Shown here piece by piece: positions 43,756-52,313 of a DNA stretch of 64,000 bases. Position 1 is the stretch's first letter. Each line of letters begins with the position of its first letter. The position numbers and the translations under genes are program-made. Under the pieces are notes generated by a model. It was given only the letters and a program-made list of their open reading frames with translations. It was not told the origin of the DNA and did no database searches. Source of the DNA: Maribacter zhoushanensis (GTDB taxonomy: Bacteria; Bacteroidota; Bacteroidia; Flavobacteriales; Flavobacteriaceae); assembly GCF_029350975.1 (NCBI RefSeq), contig NZ_JARKMR010000001.1, positions 558,001-622,000 on the forward strand, written 5' to 3'.

Positions 43756-44679
43756 TTACTTCACACTAATCAATACTGCTTCACAACTCTTTAAATCTGA
43801 GTTAAGTACAATGTTTTCAGATTTTTCGCCATCAGATATTTCAACCGAAACAGTATTTGGTGGCGAGTCTCCTAAATTATGGGCATAAAGAAATAGATCG
43901 TTAGATTTTTTTGGGTCTAGTTTAATTTTAAACTCCTTTTTCCAATAGGTTAGGTAGTACTTTTTAATTACCTGTACACCGTTCAGGTAAATAGAAACAA
44001 TGTCACCATCTTGTCTGCCGTGATCCCAAATTTTTATGACCACATCTTCAGAGTTGAACTCAAACTCTTTGGTGTATGAAATTTTTCTTCCATCAAAACT
44101 ATCTCTAGTTTCGGGTTTGCTTTCAGTCGTCGTGTCAGGTATGCTTTCATACGTAGTGTCAGGCTTGCTTTCAGCTTGCGCTATAGAAGTTTGCTTAGGT
44201 GCAATTTTCTCTTTTGCTTTTTTCTTTGCTCTAGACCTTTTCTTTTTTGGCGCTACGGTATTTACATTTGCCAGTTGCTGTTTTTTCTTTCTTTCGTCAG
44301 ATGCTGCATTAATAATTGAGAAAAAAGGAGTCACCTTTTTTGCAATGTTGAATTTGTCATCTGGGAACAACTCTATGGCAACTACTTGATATCTGTCTCC
44401 AGAACCAATGTTTTTTGCTAATTCTATTCCGTCTTCAAAACCATCGTTCTTAAATGAACCTAACTCTTGTACTACCATTTCATTTCGCACAAGAAAAAAA
44501 CGAATAGACTTGCTAGTATCAATTTTTACGGTATTCCACTGTAAAGCTATTTTGTCGGGTATGTTCCAAACGGAGCTTTCATTTGGGGAATCTATATTTA
44601 TGGTAGCTATATCTTGCGCATTACTAATAGTGGATATTAGTAATAAAGCAGCTAATACTATAAAATGAATTTGGCGCAT
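43756..44679 (-). CDS. secreted protein with Ser/Thr-type and C-terminal beta domains
   Basis: 307 residues. A signal peptide (FIVLAALLLISTISNA) is followed by a beta domain (IDSPNESSVWNIPDKIALQWNT...), then a Lys/Arg-rich stretch (KKKRSRAKKKAKEK) and a repeated SKPDTT/SIPDTT/SKPETR linker. The C-terminal domain (VVIKIWDHGRQDGDIVSIYLNGVQV) looks like an immunoglobulin-type or lectin-like secreted module. It is followed by the R-M-like pair but is not obviously part of it. Function is unknown. Confidence 0.7.
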   Translation of the reverse strand: MRQIHFIVLAALLLISTISNAQDIATINIDSPNESSVWNIPDKIALQWNTVKIDTSKSIRFFLVRNEMVVQELGSFKNDGFEDGIELAKNIGSGDRYQVVAIELFPDDKFNIAKKVTPFFSIINAASDERKKKQQLANVNTVAPKKKRSRAKKKAKEKIAPKQTSIAQAESKPDTTYESIPDTTTESKPETRDSFDGRKISYTKEFEFNSEDVVIKIWDHGRQDGDIVSIYLNGVQVIKKYYLTYWKKEFKIKLDPKKSNDLFLYAHNLGDSPPNTVSVEISDGEKSENIVLNSDLKSCEAVLISVK

Positions 44680-44889
44680 AAGTAATTTCTTATCTTAAAG
44701 ATGGGCTTCAACTGTTATTAGTTTAATACCTCTATAATCTACAAGATCTATGATATTAAACGAAAATTATACACTTTTAATATAATCGATAGTGGCTTTA
44801 AATTATGTTAGGTAAAATCCAAACTCTTTTTAATTGCTGTTACCAATAATTTAGTTTTTATACTAAGCTTTTATTTTAATGTTAAAAAA

Positions 44890-44920
44890 TGGAAATAATC
44901 CTAATAATTGGAAATAATCC
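44890..44920 (+). promoter_or_regulatory. 12-bp direct repeat upstream of dinB
   Basis: TGGAAATAATCC occurs at 44890-44901 and again at 44909-44920, 19 bases apart start to start. It is 37 bases before the dinB start codon. It could be a regulator site for the mutagenesis genes; no LexA-like gene is present in the window to test this. Confidence 0.4.
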
Positions 44921-44956
44921 ATAATTTAACTGTCCCGAATTTTAAGAGAAAGAGCT

Positions 44957-46171
44957 ATGAGCAATACTATACTTCATATAGATTTAGATACATTTTATGT
45001 TTCAGTAGAACGATTGAATAATCGTGAATTACAGTATAAGCCATTATTGGTGGGTGGTACTGGTGACCGTGGTGTGGTTGCAGCTTGTAGTTATGAAACC
45101 CGTGGCTTTGGTGTACATTCTGGGATGCCCATGAAAATGGCCCGCGAACTGTGTCCTGATGCTGTTGTAATTCGTGGTAATGCGGGTGACTACAGTAAAC
45201 ATTCTGATGTAGTGACCGAAATCATAAAAGAGTTTGTGCCTGTATTTGAAAAATCTAGTATAGATGAGTTCTATGCAGACCTTACCGGTATGGATCGTTT
45301 TTTTGGTTGCTACCAGTATGCTTCAGAAATGCGTAAGAAGATTATAAGAGAAACAGGACTCCCTATTTCCTTTGGACTATCGGCTAATAAAGTGGTGTCT
45401 AAAGTAGCTACTAACGAGGCGAAACCAAATAATCAATTAAAGATAGATGAGGGATTGGAAAAGCCTTTTTTGGCACCTCTGTCCATTAAGAAAATACCTA
45501 TGGTGGGCGATAAAACCTATCAAACTTTACGAAACCTTGGTTTACGGCAAGTGCGTACCGTGCAAGAAATGCCCATGGAGGTTATGCAACGTGTGTTAGG
45601 TGCCAATGGCGGAGTCATTTGGAAACGAGCTAATGGCATTGATAATACACCCGTAATTCCGTTCAATGAACGAAAATCAATTTCAATGGAACGTACTTTT
45701 AACAAAGATACCATTGATGTAAATAGACTTAAAGGTATTCTTATTGCCATGACAGAAAATTTGGCTTATCAATTACGCAGAGGAGAAAAGTTGACGGCTT
45801 GTATTTCCGTGAAGATTAGATATTCAGATTTTAATACCTATTCTAAGCAAATGCGTATTCCGTATAGCAGTGCAGATCATATTTTAATTCCTAAAATATT
45901 GGATCTGTTTAAGAATTTATATAAGCGTAGGTTACTGGTACGGTTAATTGGTATACGTTTTAGTCACTTGGTTTCGGGTAATTATCAAATTAATCTTTTT
46001 GATGATACCGAAGAAATTCTAAGTCTTTACAATGCTATGGATACTATTAGAAAGCGCTACGGGGATAAAAGTGTGTTACGGGCATCGGGCATGGGAGCAA
46101 AAACAATTGGTAGAATGCATAACCCTTTTAACGGACTGCCGCCAGTGGTGTTGGCGCATCGGAAACTGTAA
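44957..46171 (+). CDS. dinB: Y-family DNA polymerase IV
   Basis: 404 residues. Catalytic acids lie in ILHIDLDTFYVSVERL and SSIDEFYADLTGM, with the RGVVAACSYETRGFGVHSGMP finger segment typical of the DinB group. A helix-hairpin-helix thumb (MVGDKTYQTLRNLGLRQVRTV) and little-finger region follow. It does error-prone translesion synthesis. The 1015-residue dnaE-type gene follows 259 bases downstream on the same strand, so the two may form a damage-response unit like imuB-dnaE2 in other bacteria. Confidence 0.94.
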   Translation: MSNTILHIDLDTFYVSVERLNNRELQYKPLLVGGTGDRGVVAACSYETRGFGVHSGMPMKMARELCPDAVVIRGNAGDYSKHSDVVTEIIKEFVPVFEKSSIDEFYADLTGMDRFFGCYQYASEMRKKIIRETGLPISFGLSANKVVSKVATNEAKPNNQLKIDEGLEKPFLAPLSIKKIPMVGDKTYQTLRNLGLRQVRTVQEMPMEVMQRVLGANGGVIWKRANGIDNTPVIPFNERKSISMERTFNKDTIDVNRLKGILIAMTENLAYQLRRGEKLTACISVKIRYSDFNTYSKQMRIPYSSADHILIPKILDLFKNLYKRRLLVRLIGIRFSHLVSGNYQINLFDDTEEILSLYNAMDTIRKRYGDKSVLRASGMGAKTIGRMHNPFNGLPPVVLAHRKL

Positions 46172-46430
46172 GCCCCCTAGCCCCCAAAGGAGGAGAAAAG
46201 TATTGGTTGTTGAGGAGAGAAAAGAAGTTAGAAAAAAGAATATAGAAAATAGAGAAGAGAAGAAACGCTGTTCGCTGGACGCTGAGCGCCTCACGTAAAG
46301 CACAAAATAGCATACTGCGCATAGCGTCTAGCGTGAAGCGCTCAGCGCAAAAAAACCAACAACCAACAACGAACAACCAACAACGGACAACTATCAACCA
46401 AAAGCGTAGTGCAAAAACCATCAACCAAAA
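46172..46430. repeat. intergenic repeat between dinB and dnaE-type gene
   Basis: It begins with AGCCCCCTAGCCCCCAAAGG, a motif seen in flavobacterial intergenic repeats. It continues through a purine-rich GAGAAGAAACGCTGTTCGC stretch, AGCGTC/GAAGCGCTCAGCGC-like G/C-rich words and a CCAACAACGGACAAC run. Parts of this recur after the downstream gene (49440-49607). No gene is evident. Confidence 0.6.
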
Positions 46431-49400
46431 ATGTACCTGAACTGCCACACATATTACAGCCTTCGTTACGGGACTTTCTCGGAAATTGAGCTTTTACAGC
46501 TAGCAAAAAAGCATGGCATCACGCAATTGGTGTTGACCGATATTAATAACACCTCTGCCTGCTTAAATTTTGTACGTAAATCACCTGAATTTGATGTTAC
46601 TCCTATTTTGGGTATCGATTTTAGAAACGGAATAGAGCCTTGTTTTGTAGGTGTTGCCAAGAATAATGAAGGATTTCTAGAGCTTAATAATTTCTTGTCG
46701 CATCATATTCATCAAGAAAAAGAAATACCAGAAATTGCTCCGCAGTTTAAAGAAGTGTTTGTTATTTATCCCTTTGAAAAAGTTCTTCAACACGAAAAAA
46801 AAACCTTTGCAGAAAACGAATTTATAGGAGTTTCTGTAAATGAGTTGAAACGGCTGAGATTTTCTAAACTATTAGAACAGCGAGATAAAATTGTATTGCT
46901 GCAACCTGTAACGTTTAGAAATAAGCGCGACTTTAATGCACACAGATTATTACGCGCTATTGATAATAATACCTTACTGAGTATGTTGCCGGTTACTGAG
47001 CAGGCAAGTGATGATGAGCATATGTATGCTATACCCAATCTGGCGGCACATTTTTCTGAACACTCTTTTATTTTAGAAAACACTCAGCAATTAATAAATA
47101 GCTGTTCCATTTATTTTGATTTCTCTGTAGGTCGAAAAACGCAGAATTTAAATACCTACTTGGGCAGTAGAGAAGAAGATGAGATTTTTTTGGAACAGCT
47201 GTGTCAAGAAGGACTGCCGTATAGGTACCCTGAGGTAAATCAAGCTGTCTTAGATAGATTAGAGAAAGAGCTATGTCTTATTAAAGAAATGAATTTTGTT
47301 TCTTACTTTCTTATCAATTGGGATATTATCTCTTATGCCCGAAAGCAAAATTTCTTTTATGTAGGTAGGGGTAGTGGTGCCAACAGTATTGTAGCGTATT
47401 TACTTTTTATTACCGATGTGGATCCTATGGAGCTCGATTTGTATTTTGAGCGATTTATTAACCTGTATCGTGTAAATCCGCCAGATTTTGATATTGATTT
47501 TTCGCATAGGGATAGACCTGTTATGACGGAATATATTTTTAATCGATTCCAAAATGTGGCACTGTTGGGTACCTATGTTACTTTTCAATCTAGAGGAGTA
47601 ATACGTGAGCTGGGTAAGGTTTTTGGTCTACCAAAAGATGAAATAGATTTACTGTGCGATGGTAATATACAGGCAAGTAGGTTAGATAATATTTCAACTT
47701 TGGTTTTGAAGTATACACAACTTCTACACGGTATGCCCAATTACTTGAGTATTCATGCAGGAGGTATCCTAATAACCGAGAAACCTATTCATTGGTTTTC
47801 AGCGACGAATATGCCCCCAAAAGGATTTCCTACTACGCAGTTTGATATGGTCATTGCAGAAGATGTCGGTATTTTTAAATTTGATATTCTAGCCCAACGC
47901 GGACTCTCTAAAATAAAGGAGACTTTGGATATTCTGGAACGCGACAGGCCTGAGGAATTTGTAAAATTCGATATTCATGATATCAAGGCATTCAAGAAAG
48001 ACCCTAAAATTAATAATTTAGTAAAAACAGCGCAGTGCATGGGCTGTTTTTATGTGGAATCACCTGCCATGCGTATGTTGTTGAAAAAGCTAGAAGTAGA
48101 TACCTACTTAGGTCTTGTAGCGGCAAGTTCTATTATTCGTCCAGGAGTATCTAAAAGCGGAATGATGCGCGAATACATTCTTAGGCATCGTAATAAAGGT
48201 AGGGCAGAAAAGATGGCGCATCCGGTCATGTTAGAGATTATGCCAGAGACATACGGGGTTATGGTCTACCAAGAAGATGTTATAAAAGTAGCCCATCATT
48301 TTGCCGATCTGGATTTAGGTGAAGCCGATGTGTTACGCCGAGGAATGAGCGGTAAGTTCCGTTCTCGTGAGGAATTCCAAAAAGTGCAGGATACCTTTAT
48401 GGATAACTGCCGCAAAAAAGGATATGCCGAGAAGCTCATTCAGGAAGTGTGGGATCAAGTAGCAAGTTTTGCCGGCTACGCTTTTGCAAAAGGGCATTCT
48501 GCATCCTATGCTGTAGAAAGTTACCAGAGTTTGTTTTTACGGGCGTATTATCCGTTAGAATATATGGTAGCCGTACTCAATAATGGTGGCGGATTTTATA
48601 AACCCGAATTCTATGTGCACGAAGCACGTATGTTAGGTGCAACAGTACATTCGCCATGCGTAAATAAAAGTAATGCGGATAATCGTATTTATGGTAAGGA
48701 TCTGTATTTAGGTTTAGGATATTTGCGGGAGTTGGAACAACGGGTAATGGAGCGTATTTTAAAAGAACGCTTTGTAAAAGGATTGTTTGCATCCTTGGAA
48801 GATTTTCTGGATAGATTGATTATCTCTATAGAACAGGTAAGCATTTTAATACGGATCGATGCATTCAGGTTTACCGATACCAACAAACACGAACTCCTCT
48901 GGAAAGCACATTTGCTGTTGAACAAGACCAAGAAAATAGACCACCCTAAACTATTTGCGCCAAGGCACCAGCATTTTGAGATTCCGTCATTGTATAGTAC
49001 AAATTTAGAAGTCGCCTTTACACAGTTAGAATTGTTAGGCTTTAGTTTATGTAGTCCGTTTGATTTATTGGAAAAATTACCTTTTAATAGTTCGGGTAGT
49101 AAAGATTTAGAACGTTATCTGAACAAGAATATAGATGTCTACGGGTATTTAATCACTGTAAAAAGGACGAGGACACATAAAGGCAAAGCAATGTTCTTTG
49201 CAACTTTATTAGATCAATATGGGCAAGTTTTTGATGCCGTATTGTTTCCTCCAGTAGCAGAAAAGTATAAATTTAGAGGAAGGGGGATATATAGGTTCTA
49301 CGGTAAAGTAGTCAGTGAGTTTGGGTTCTTGAGCATTGAGGTCATTAAGCTTCAAAAACAAGATTTTATACAAGACCCTAGATATGCTGACATGAAAACC

Positions 49401-49478
49401 AGTGTTAAGGTTTTTGGTCAAAAGAAAGCGGGTGAGAAAGCAGGAGAGAGAGAAGAGAATATAGAAGTTAGAGAATAG
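46431..49478 (+). CDS. DNA polymerase III alpha-type subunit (DnaE2-like, error-prone)
   Basis: 1015 residues, shorter than a replicative alpha. The N-terminal PHP domain starts YLNCHTYYSLRYGTFSE with the first metal His replaced (N-C-H instead of H-x-H). The polymerase core has VGRGSGANSIVAYLL and the catalytic PPDFDIDFSHRDRP, followed by IRPGVSKSGMMREYI and SFAGYAFAKGHSASYAVESYQ. An OB domain is near the C-terminus. The size and dinB partner suggest the DnaE2 class. The last ~12 residues (EKAGEREENIEVRE) are encoded by the intergenic repeat, so the true end was probably altered. Confidence 0.9.
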   Translation: MYLNCHTYYSLRYGTFSEIELLQLAKKHGITQLVLTDINNTSACLNFVRKSPEFDVTPILGIDFRNGIEPCFVGVAKNNEGFLELNNFLSHHIHQEKEIPEIAPQFKEVFVIYPFEKVLQHEKKTFAENEFIGVSVNELKRLRFSKLLEQRDKIVLLQPVTFRNKRDFNAHRLLRAIDNNTLLSMLPVTEQASDDEHMYAIPNLAAHFSEHSFILENTQQLINSCSIYFDFSVGRKTQNLNTYLGSREEDEIFLEQLCQEGLPYRYPEVNQAVLDRLEKELCLIKEMNFVSYFLINWDIISYARKQNFFYVGRGSGANSIVAYLLFITDVDPMELDLYFERFINLYRVNPPDFDIDFSHRDRPVMTEYIFNRFQNVALLGTYVTFQSRGVIRELGKVFGLPKDEIDLLCDGNIQASRLDNISTLVLKYTQLLHGMPNYLSIHAGGILITEKPIHWFSATNMPPKGFPTTQFDMVIAEDVGIFKFDILAQRGLSKIKETLDILERDRPEEFVKFDIHDIKAFKKDPKINNLVKTAQCMGCFYVESPAMRMLLKKLEVDTYLGLVAASSIIRPGVSKSGMMREYILRHRNKGRAEKMAHPVMLEIMPETYGVMVYQEDVIKVAHHFADLDLGEADVLRRGMSGKFRSREEFQKVQDTFMDNCRKKGYAEKLIQEVWDQVASFAGYAFAKGHSASYAVESYQSLFLRAYYPLEYMVAVLNNGGGFYKPEFYVHEARMLGATVHSPCVNKSNADNRIYGKDLYLGLGYLRELEQRVMERILKERFVKGLFASLEDFLDRLIISIEQVSILIRIDAFRFTDTNKHELLWKAHLLLNKTKKIDHPKLFAPRHQHFEIPSLYSTNLEVAFTQLELLGFSLCSPFDLLEKLPFNSSGSKDLERYLNKNIDVYGYLITVKRTRTHKGKAMFFATLLDQYGQVFDAVLFPPVAEKYKFRGRGIYRFYGKVVSEFGFLSIEVIKLQKQDFIQDPRYADMKTSVKVFGQKKAGEKAGEREENIEVRE

Positions 49479-49607
49479 AGGAAACGCTATTCGCAGTACG
49501 TCACATGCTCAGCGCAGATAAACCGTCTTATAATGTCAAGAGCGAGGCGACCGGCGTATAGCGTCAAGCGAAAGGTGCCCAGCGTAAACCTTCAACGGAC
49601 AACGAAT
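49440..49607. repeat. second copy of the repeat family after the dnaE-type gene
   Basis: GAGAAGAGAATATAGAAG..., GAAACGCTATTCGCAGTACG and CAACGGACAAC match parts of 46172-46430 in the same orientation, with changes. The copy supplies the end of the upstream coding region. No gene of its own is seen. Confidence 0.55.
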
Positions 49608-49745
49608 TTAAAAAGCCTCTAAAACATACCCTAATATCCAGAATAGAATTAAGAACACAAAAAAGGTTCCTATACATCCACATTTTCCTCCGCCTATTTT
49701 TTTAGCTCCATACCAAGCACCAAAGAATTGAATTAATTTTTTCAT
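49608..49745 (-). CDS. small membrane protein, 45 residues
   Basis: A complete short frame: MKKLIQFFGAWYGAKKI, then GGGKCGCIG, then one hydrophobic helix (TFFVFLILFWILGYVLEAF). A positively charged start, a Gly/Cys turn and a single membrane span suggest a genuine small protein. It is separated from its neighbours by the repeat on one side and 114 bases on the other. Function is unknown, and confirmation needs conservation. Confidence 0.5.
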   Translation of the reverse strand: MKKLIQFFGAWYGAKKIGGGKCGCIGTFFVFLILFWILGYVLEAF

Positions 49746-49859
49746 AAGGGCAATTTACGAGTTTGTTTGGTTGGTATTGAGGTGAAAGTTAGCTTGATAG
49801 GCAGTATAAATAAGTAGAGGATCTCTTGCGCGGAGTTAAAGTTGTTCGCTACTCTGATT

Positions 49860-50879
49860 TTATAGTTTATTATAATTTTTAAACCACTCAATAAAAATCG
49901 CAACCCCAGTTTTAATATCTATAGCACTTTTGTACCCCAACTCCTGTAAATGTTTGGTATCTGCCCAAGTTCTTGGTACATCGCCTGGTTGCATTGGTAA
50001 AAAATCTTTTTTGGCGGTTACTTCTAAGCTAGTTTCAATGGCTTTAATAAAGTCTAATAAATTTTGGGGTTGTCCATTGCCAATATTTAAAATATGGTAA
50101 AACAAATTATCTTCATTCACCTCTGGTTTATGATTGATCAAAATTTCAATACCATCAATAATATCATCAATGTAGGTGAAATCGCGACTCATATCTCCAT
50201 TGTTAAAAACTTTAATTGCTTTCCCTTTTGTAATTGCGTCAGCAAAAAGCATAGGTGCCATATCTGGTCGACCCCATGGTCCATAAACAGTAAAAAAACG
50301 TAAGCCTGTTGTGGGTAAATTATATAGATGGCTGTAGGTGTGGGCCATTAATTCATTACTTTTTTTGGTGGCGGCATATAAAGAAACTGGCTTGTCAACA
50401 TTATCATCTTCTGAAAAAGGAACTTTTGAATTAGTTCCATAAACAGAAGAGCTCGAAGCATACAAAAAGTGCTTAATTTTATAATTTCGGCAACATTCCA
50501 ACAGATTAACAAAGCCGACTAAATTAGATTGTACATATGCGTGTGGATTTTCTAATGAATATCGAACACCTGCCTGAGCTGCTAAATGAACTACTTGATT
50601 AAATTTTTCTTCTTCAAAAAGACGCTGTAATTTAATTAGGTCTGTAATATCCATTTTAGTAAATCGATAATTAGAGTATTTTAGACTTTTTGATAATTGT
50701 CCATTTTCAGGAATTAAATCACGCTTAATTCCTGAATCTTCTAATCTGTCATATTTTAAATTTATATCGTAGTAATCATTTATATTATCAAGACCAACTA
50801 TCTCATGTCCAGATTTAATAAGTCTTTCAACTAAATGGTAACCAATAAATCCTGCAGCTCCGGTCACTAAAATTTTCAT
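49860..50879 (-). CDS. NAD-dependent epimerase, UDP-glucuronate 4-epimerase type
   Basis: 339 residues, extended short-chain dehydrogenase. The NAD site is VTGAAGFIGYHLVERL; the catalytic Ser is in YASSSSVYG and Tyr-x3-Lys in LYAATKKSNELMAHTYSHLY. VYGPWGRPDMAPMLFADAI is typical of UDP-glucuronate epimerases (CapI group), which give UDP-galacturonate for surface polysaccharides. It faces away from the capsule locus with 311 bases between starts, so it may be regulated separately but serve the same polymer. Confidence 0.87.
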   Translation of the reverse strand: MKILVTGAAGFIGYHLVERLIKSGHEIVGLDNINDYYDINLKYDRLEDSGIKRDLIPENGQLSKSLKYSNYRFTKMDITDLIKLQRLFEEEKFNQVVHLAAQAGVRYSLENPHAYVQSNLVGFVNLLECCRNYKIKHFLYASSSSVYGTNSKVPFSEDDNVDKPVSLYAATKKSNELMAHTYSHLYNLPTTGLRFFTVYGPWGRPDMAPMLFADAITKGKAIKVFNNGDMSRDFTYIDDIIDGIEILINHKPEVNEDNLFYHILNIGNGQPQNLLDFIKAIETSLEVTAKKDFLPMQPGDVPRTWADTKHLQELGYKSAIDIKTGVAIFIEWFKNYNKL

Positions 50880-51057
50880 ATAAACTCTACTTTATAATGT
50901 TAAATTTGAATAAATAAAAGTTTTTAAAGATACTATATTCAATAAAGAAAGACTTTTTAGCTATATGGAAATAGATAATCTGCAATTAAATAAAGTTTAA
51001 AGGTTAAATAAAATCTACTGAATTAAGTATTATGTCTTAAAGTATAATTTTGTGACT

Positions 51058-51074
51058 TTGGCATACTTTTAGCA
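51058..51074 (+). promoter_or_regulatory. candidate sigma-54 promoter of the polysaccharide locus
   Basis: TTGGCATACTTTTAGCA has the GG and GC dinucleotides of a -24/-12 promoter with 10 bases between, and TTGGCA matches the -24 consensus. It is 117 bases before the antiterminator start. A TAATTTTG (-7-like) at 51045-51052 is an alternative in the same zone. Confidence 0.45.
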
Positions 51075-51190
51075 AATACAGGATTAGCAATATTTAACGA
51101 TGAACTTCGTTATGTTTTTACATTACATGCTTGGTTGATTATATGTGATCAACGGTAAAATATTTATTGTTACTAACCAAACTCCATTTA

Positions 51191-51697
51191 ATGCATCAAA
51201 GTAATGCAACTCATATTAATTCCTTGAAGTGGTTTGTTTTAGTCGTTAAGGCTAAACGAGAAAAGCAAGTCGCTGAGATTTTAGAGCACCATAAATTTGA
51301 AATTTATTGTCCTGTAAAAAAGGAAATCAGGCAATGGAGCGATCGAAAAAAAATTATTGAAGTTCCAGTTTTTGATAATTATGTATTTGTAAGGTTAAAA
51401 GAATCTGAAAGAGATACGGTCTTTGTAACATCACATATTAAAAAATATATGTATTGGTTGGGTAAGCCGGCGGTAGTACGTGATGTAGAAATAGATGTTA
51501 TAAAAGAATGGTTGGCTAATGATTCTATTTGTACGGTAAAATCTTCACAATTACAAAAAGGTAAGTTAATTACAATTGAAAAAGGTGCCTTTAAAAATAA
51601 AGAAGCTATAATACAGCAAGTTCGCAGAAATGAACTTAAACTTGTTTTAAACGGTTTGGGTATTGTCTTATCGGCTAAAATTAGGGATGTGGCTTAA
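51191..51697 (+). CDS. UpxY-type (NusG-paralog) transcription antiterminator
   Basis: About 168 residues. The start is moved from TTG 51167 to ATG 51191. The NusG N-terminal (NGN) fold begins WFVLVVKAKREKQVAEILEHHKFEIYCPVKKEIRQWSDRKK, continues VPVFDNYVFVRLKE, and a KOW-like C-terminus ends ITIEKGAFKNKEAIIQQVRRNELKLVL. UpxY proteins keep RNA polymerase running through long capsule operons in Bacteroidota. It lies at the head of this locus, just before a 0.6-kb leader, the usual placement. Confidence 0.9.
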   Translation: MHQSNATHINSLKWFVLVVKAKREKQVAEILEHHKFEIYCPVKKEIRQWSDRKKIIEVPVFDNYVFVRLKESERDTVFVTSHIKKYMYWLGKPAVVRDVEIDVIKEWLANDSICTVKSSQLQKGKLITIEKGAFKNKEAIIQQVRRNELKLVLNGLGIVLSAKIRDVA

Positions 51698-52313
51698 TTT
51701 TTATCGTGCTACTTACTCTGGTCATCTTTCTAAAAATTATTGCTAGCCTAGAATTTTGTTATAAAATTTAGACACTAAGCTAAGGTGTCTAATTAATACG
51801 TAACGGTCATCCCTTTTTTGTGTAATTTGACTTAATTACAATTCATATCTTTTTTATTACTTCCAAATTACTTTTATTTGCTCTACCATAACTATAAATT
51901 TACCGTAACTGTAGTATTTGTAAGGTTTTTCTCCTGTATGTTTACTAAAGTTATTGTAAATAGACTGAACACTAATCTAAATGAATTATCGCATTATTTC
52001 AAAATTGCGAAATGTTTTATGTGGATTTAACGGCGGAGCCGTTGAATAAACTCTAGAATCGACAAGAAGAATTCCGTTTTTTTATATTTAGATTATCTTT
52101 TCTAATTGTTAAGTGCTTCATTTTATTAGTAGTGGGTTAAAAGTTTAAATTTAAGGTTGTGCCACATAATTAATCCATAAGGTTTATGCTATTATCAAGT
52201 AAATTAATTCATTCGTCGATAGTAGTTGTACCAACAAGTTTTTTCATCCAATTTTGTCATCTTAACTTATTAAATTTTATAATAATCATTTTTTTTGTTG
52301 TCCATTTAAATAG
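51698..52313 (+). other. long leader between the antiterminator and the polysaccharide genes
   Basis: 616 bases without a gene. It contains a hairpin at 52026-52046 (AACGGC GGA GCCGTT core, nine pairs) and a T-run (CCGTTTTTTT at 52073), but they are separated by ~30 bases, so a simple terminator is not certain. Such a leader fits antitermination control by the upstream UpxY-type gene. Confidence 0.5.
52026..52046 (+). promoter_or_regulatory. stem-loop in the capsule leader
   Basis: TTTAACGGC and GCCGTTGAA pair (one U-G) around a GGA loop. It stands out from the A/T-rich surroundings. It could be a pause/antitermination signal recognised by the UpxY-type protein; this is inference. Confidence 0.4.

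Noticed and set aside
44036..44668. Plus-strand frames of 117 and 86 codons with hydrophobic stretches
   Set aside because: They mirror the Lys-rich and linker parts of the secreted protein on the other strand, and no start context or motif supports them.
46032..46448. Short frames on both strands between dinB and the dnaE-type gene
   Set aside because: They are translations of an intergenic repeat, with biased composition and no protein features.
52073..52085. Rho-independent terminator in the capsule leader
   Set aside because: The T-run is separated by ~30 bases from the only good hairpin, so a standard intrinsic terminator is not supported.
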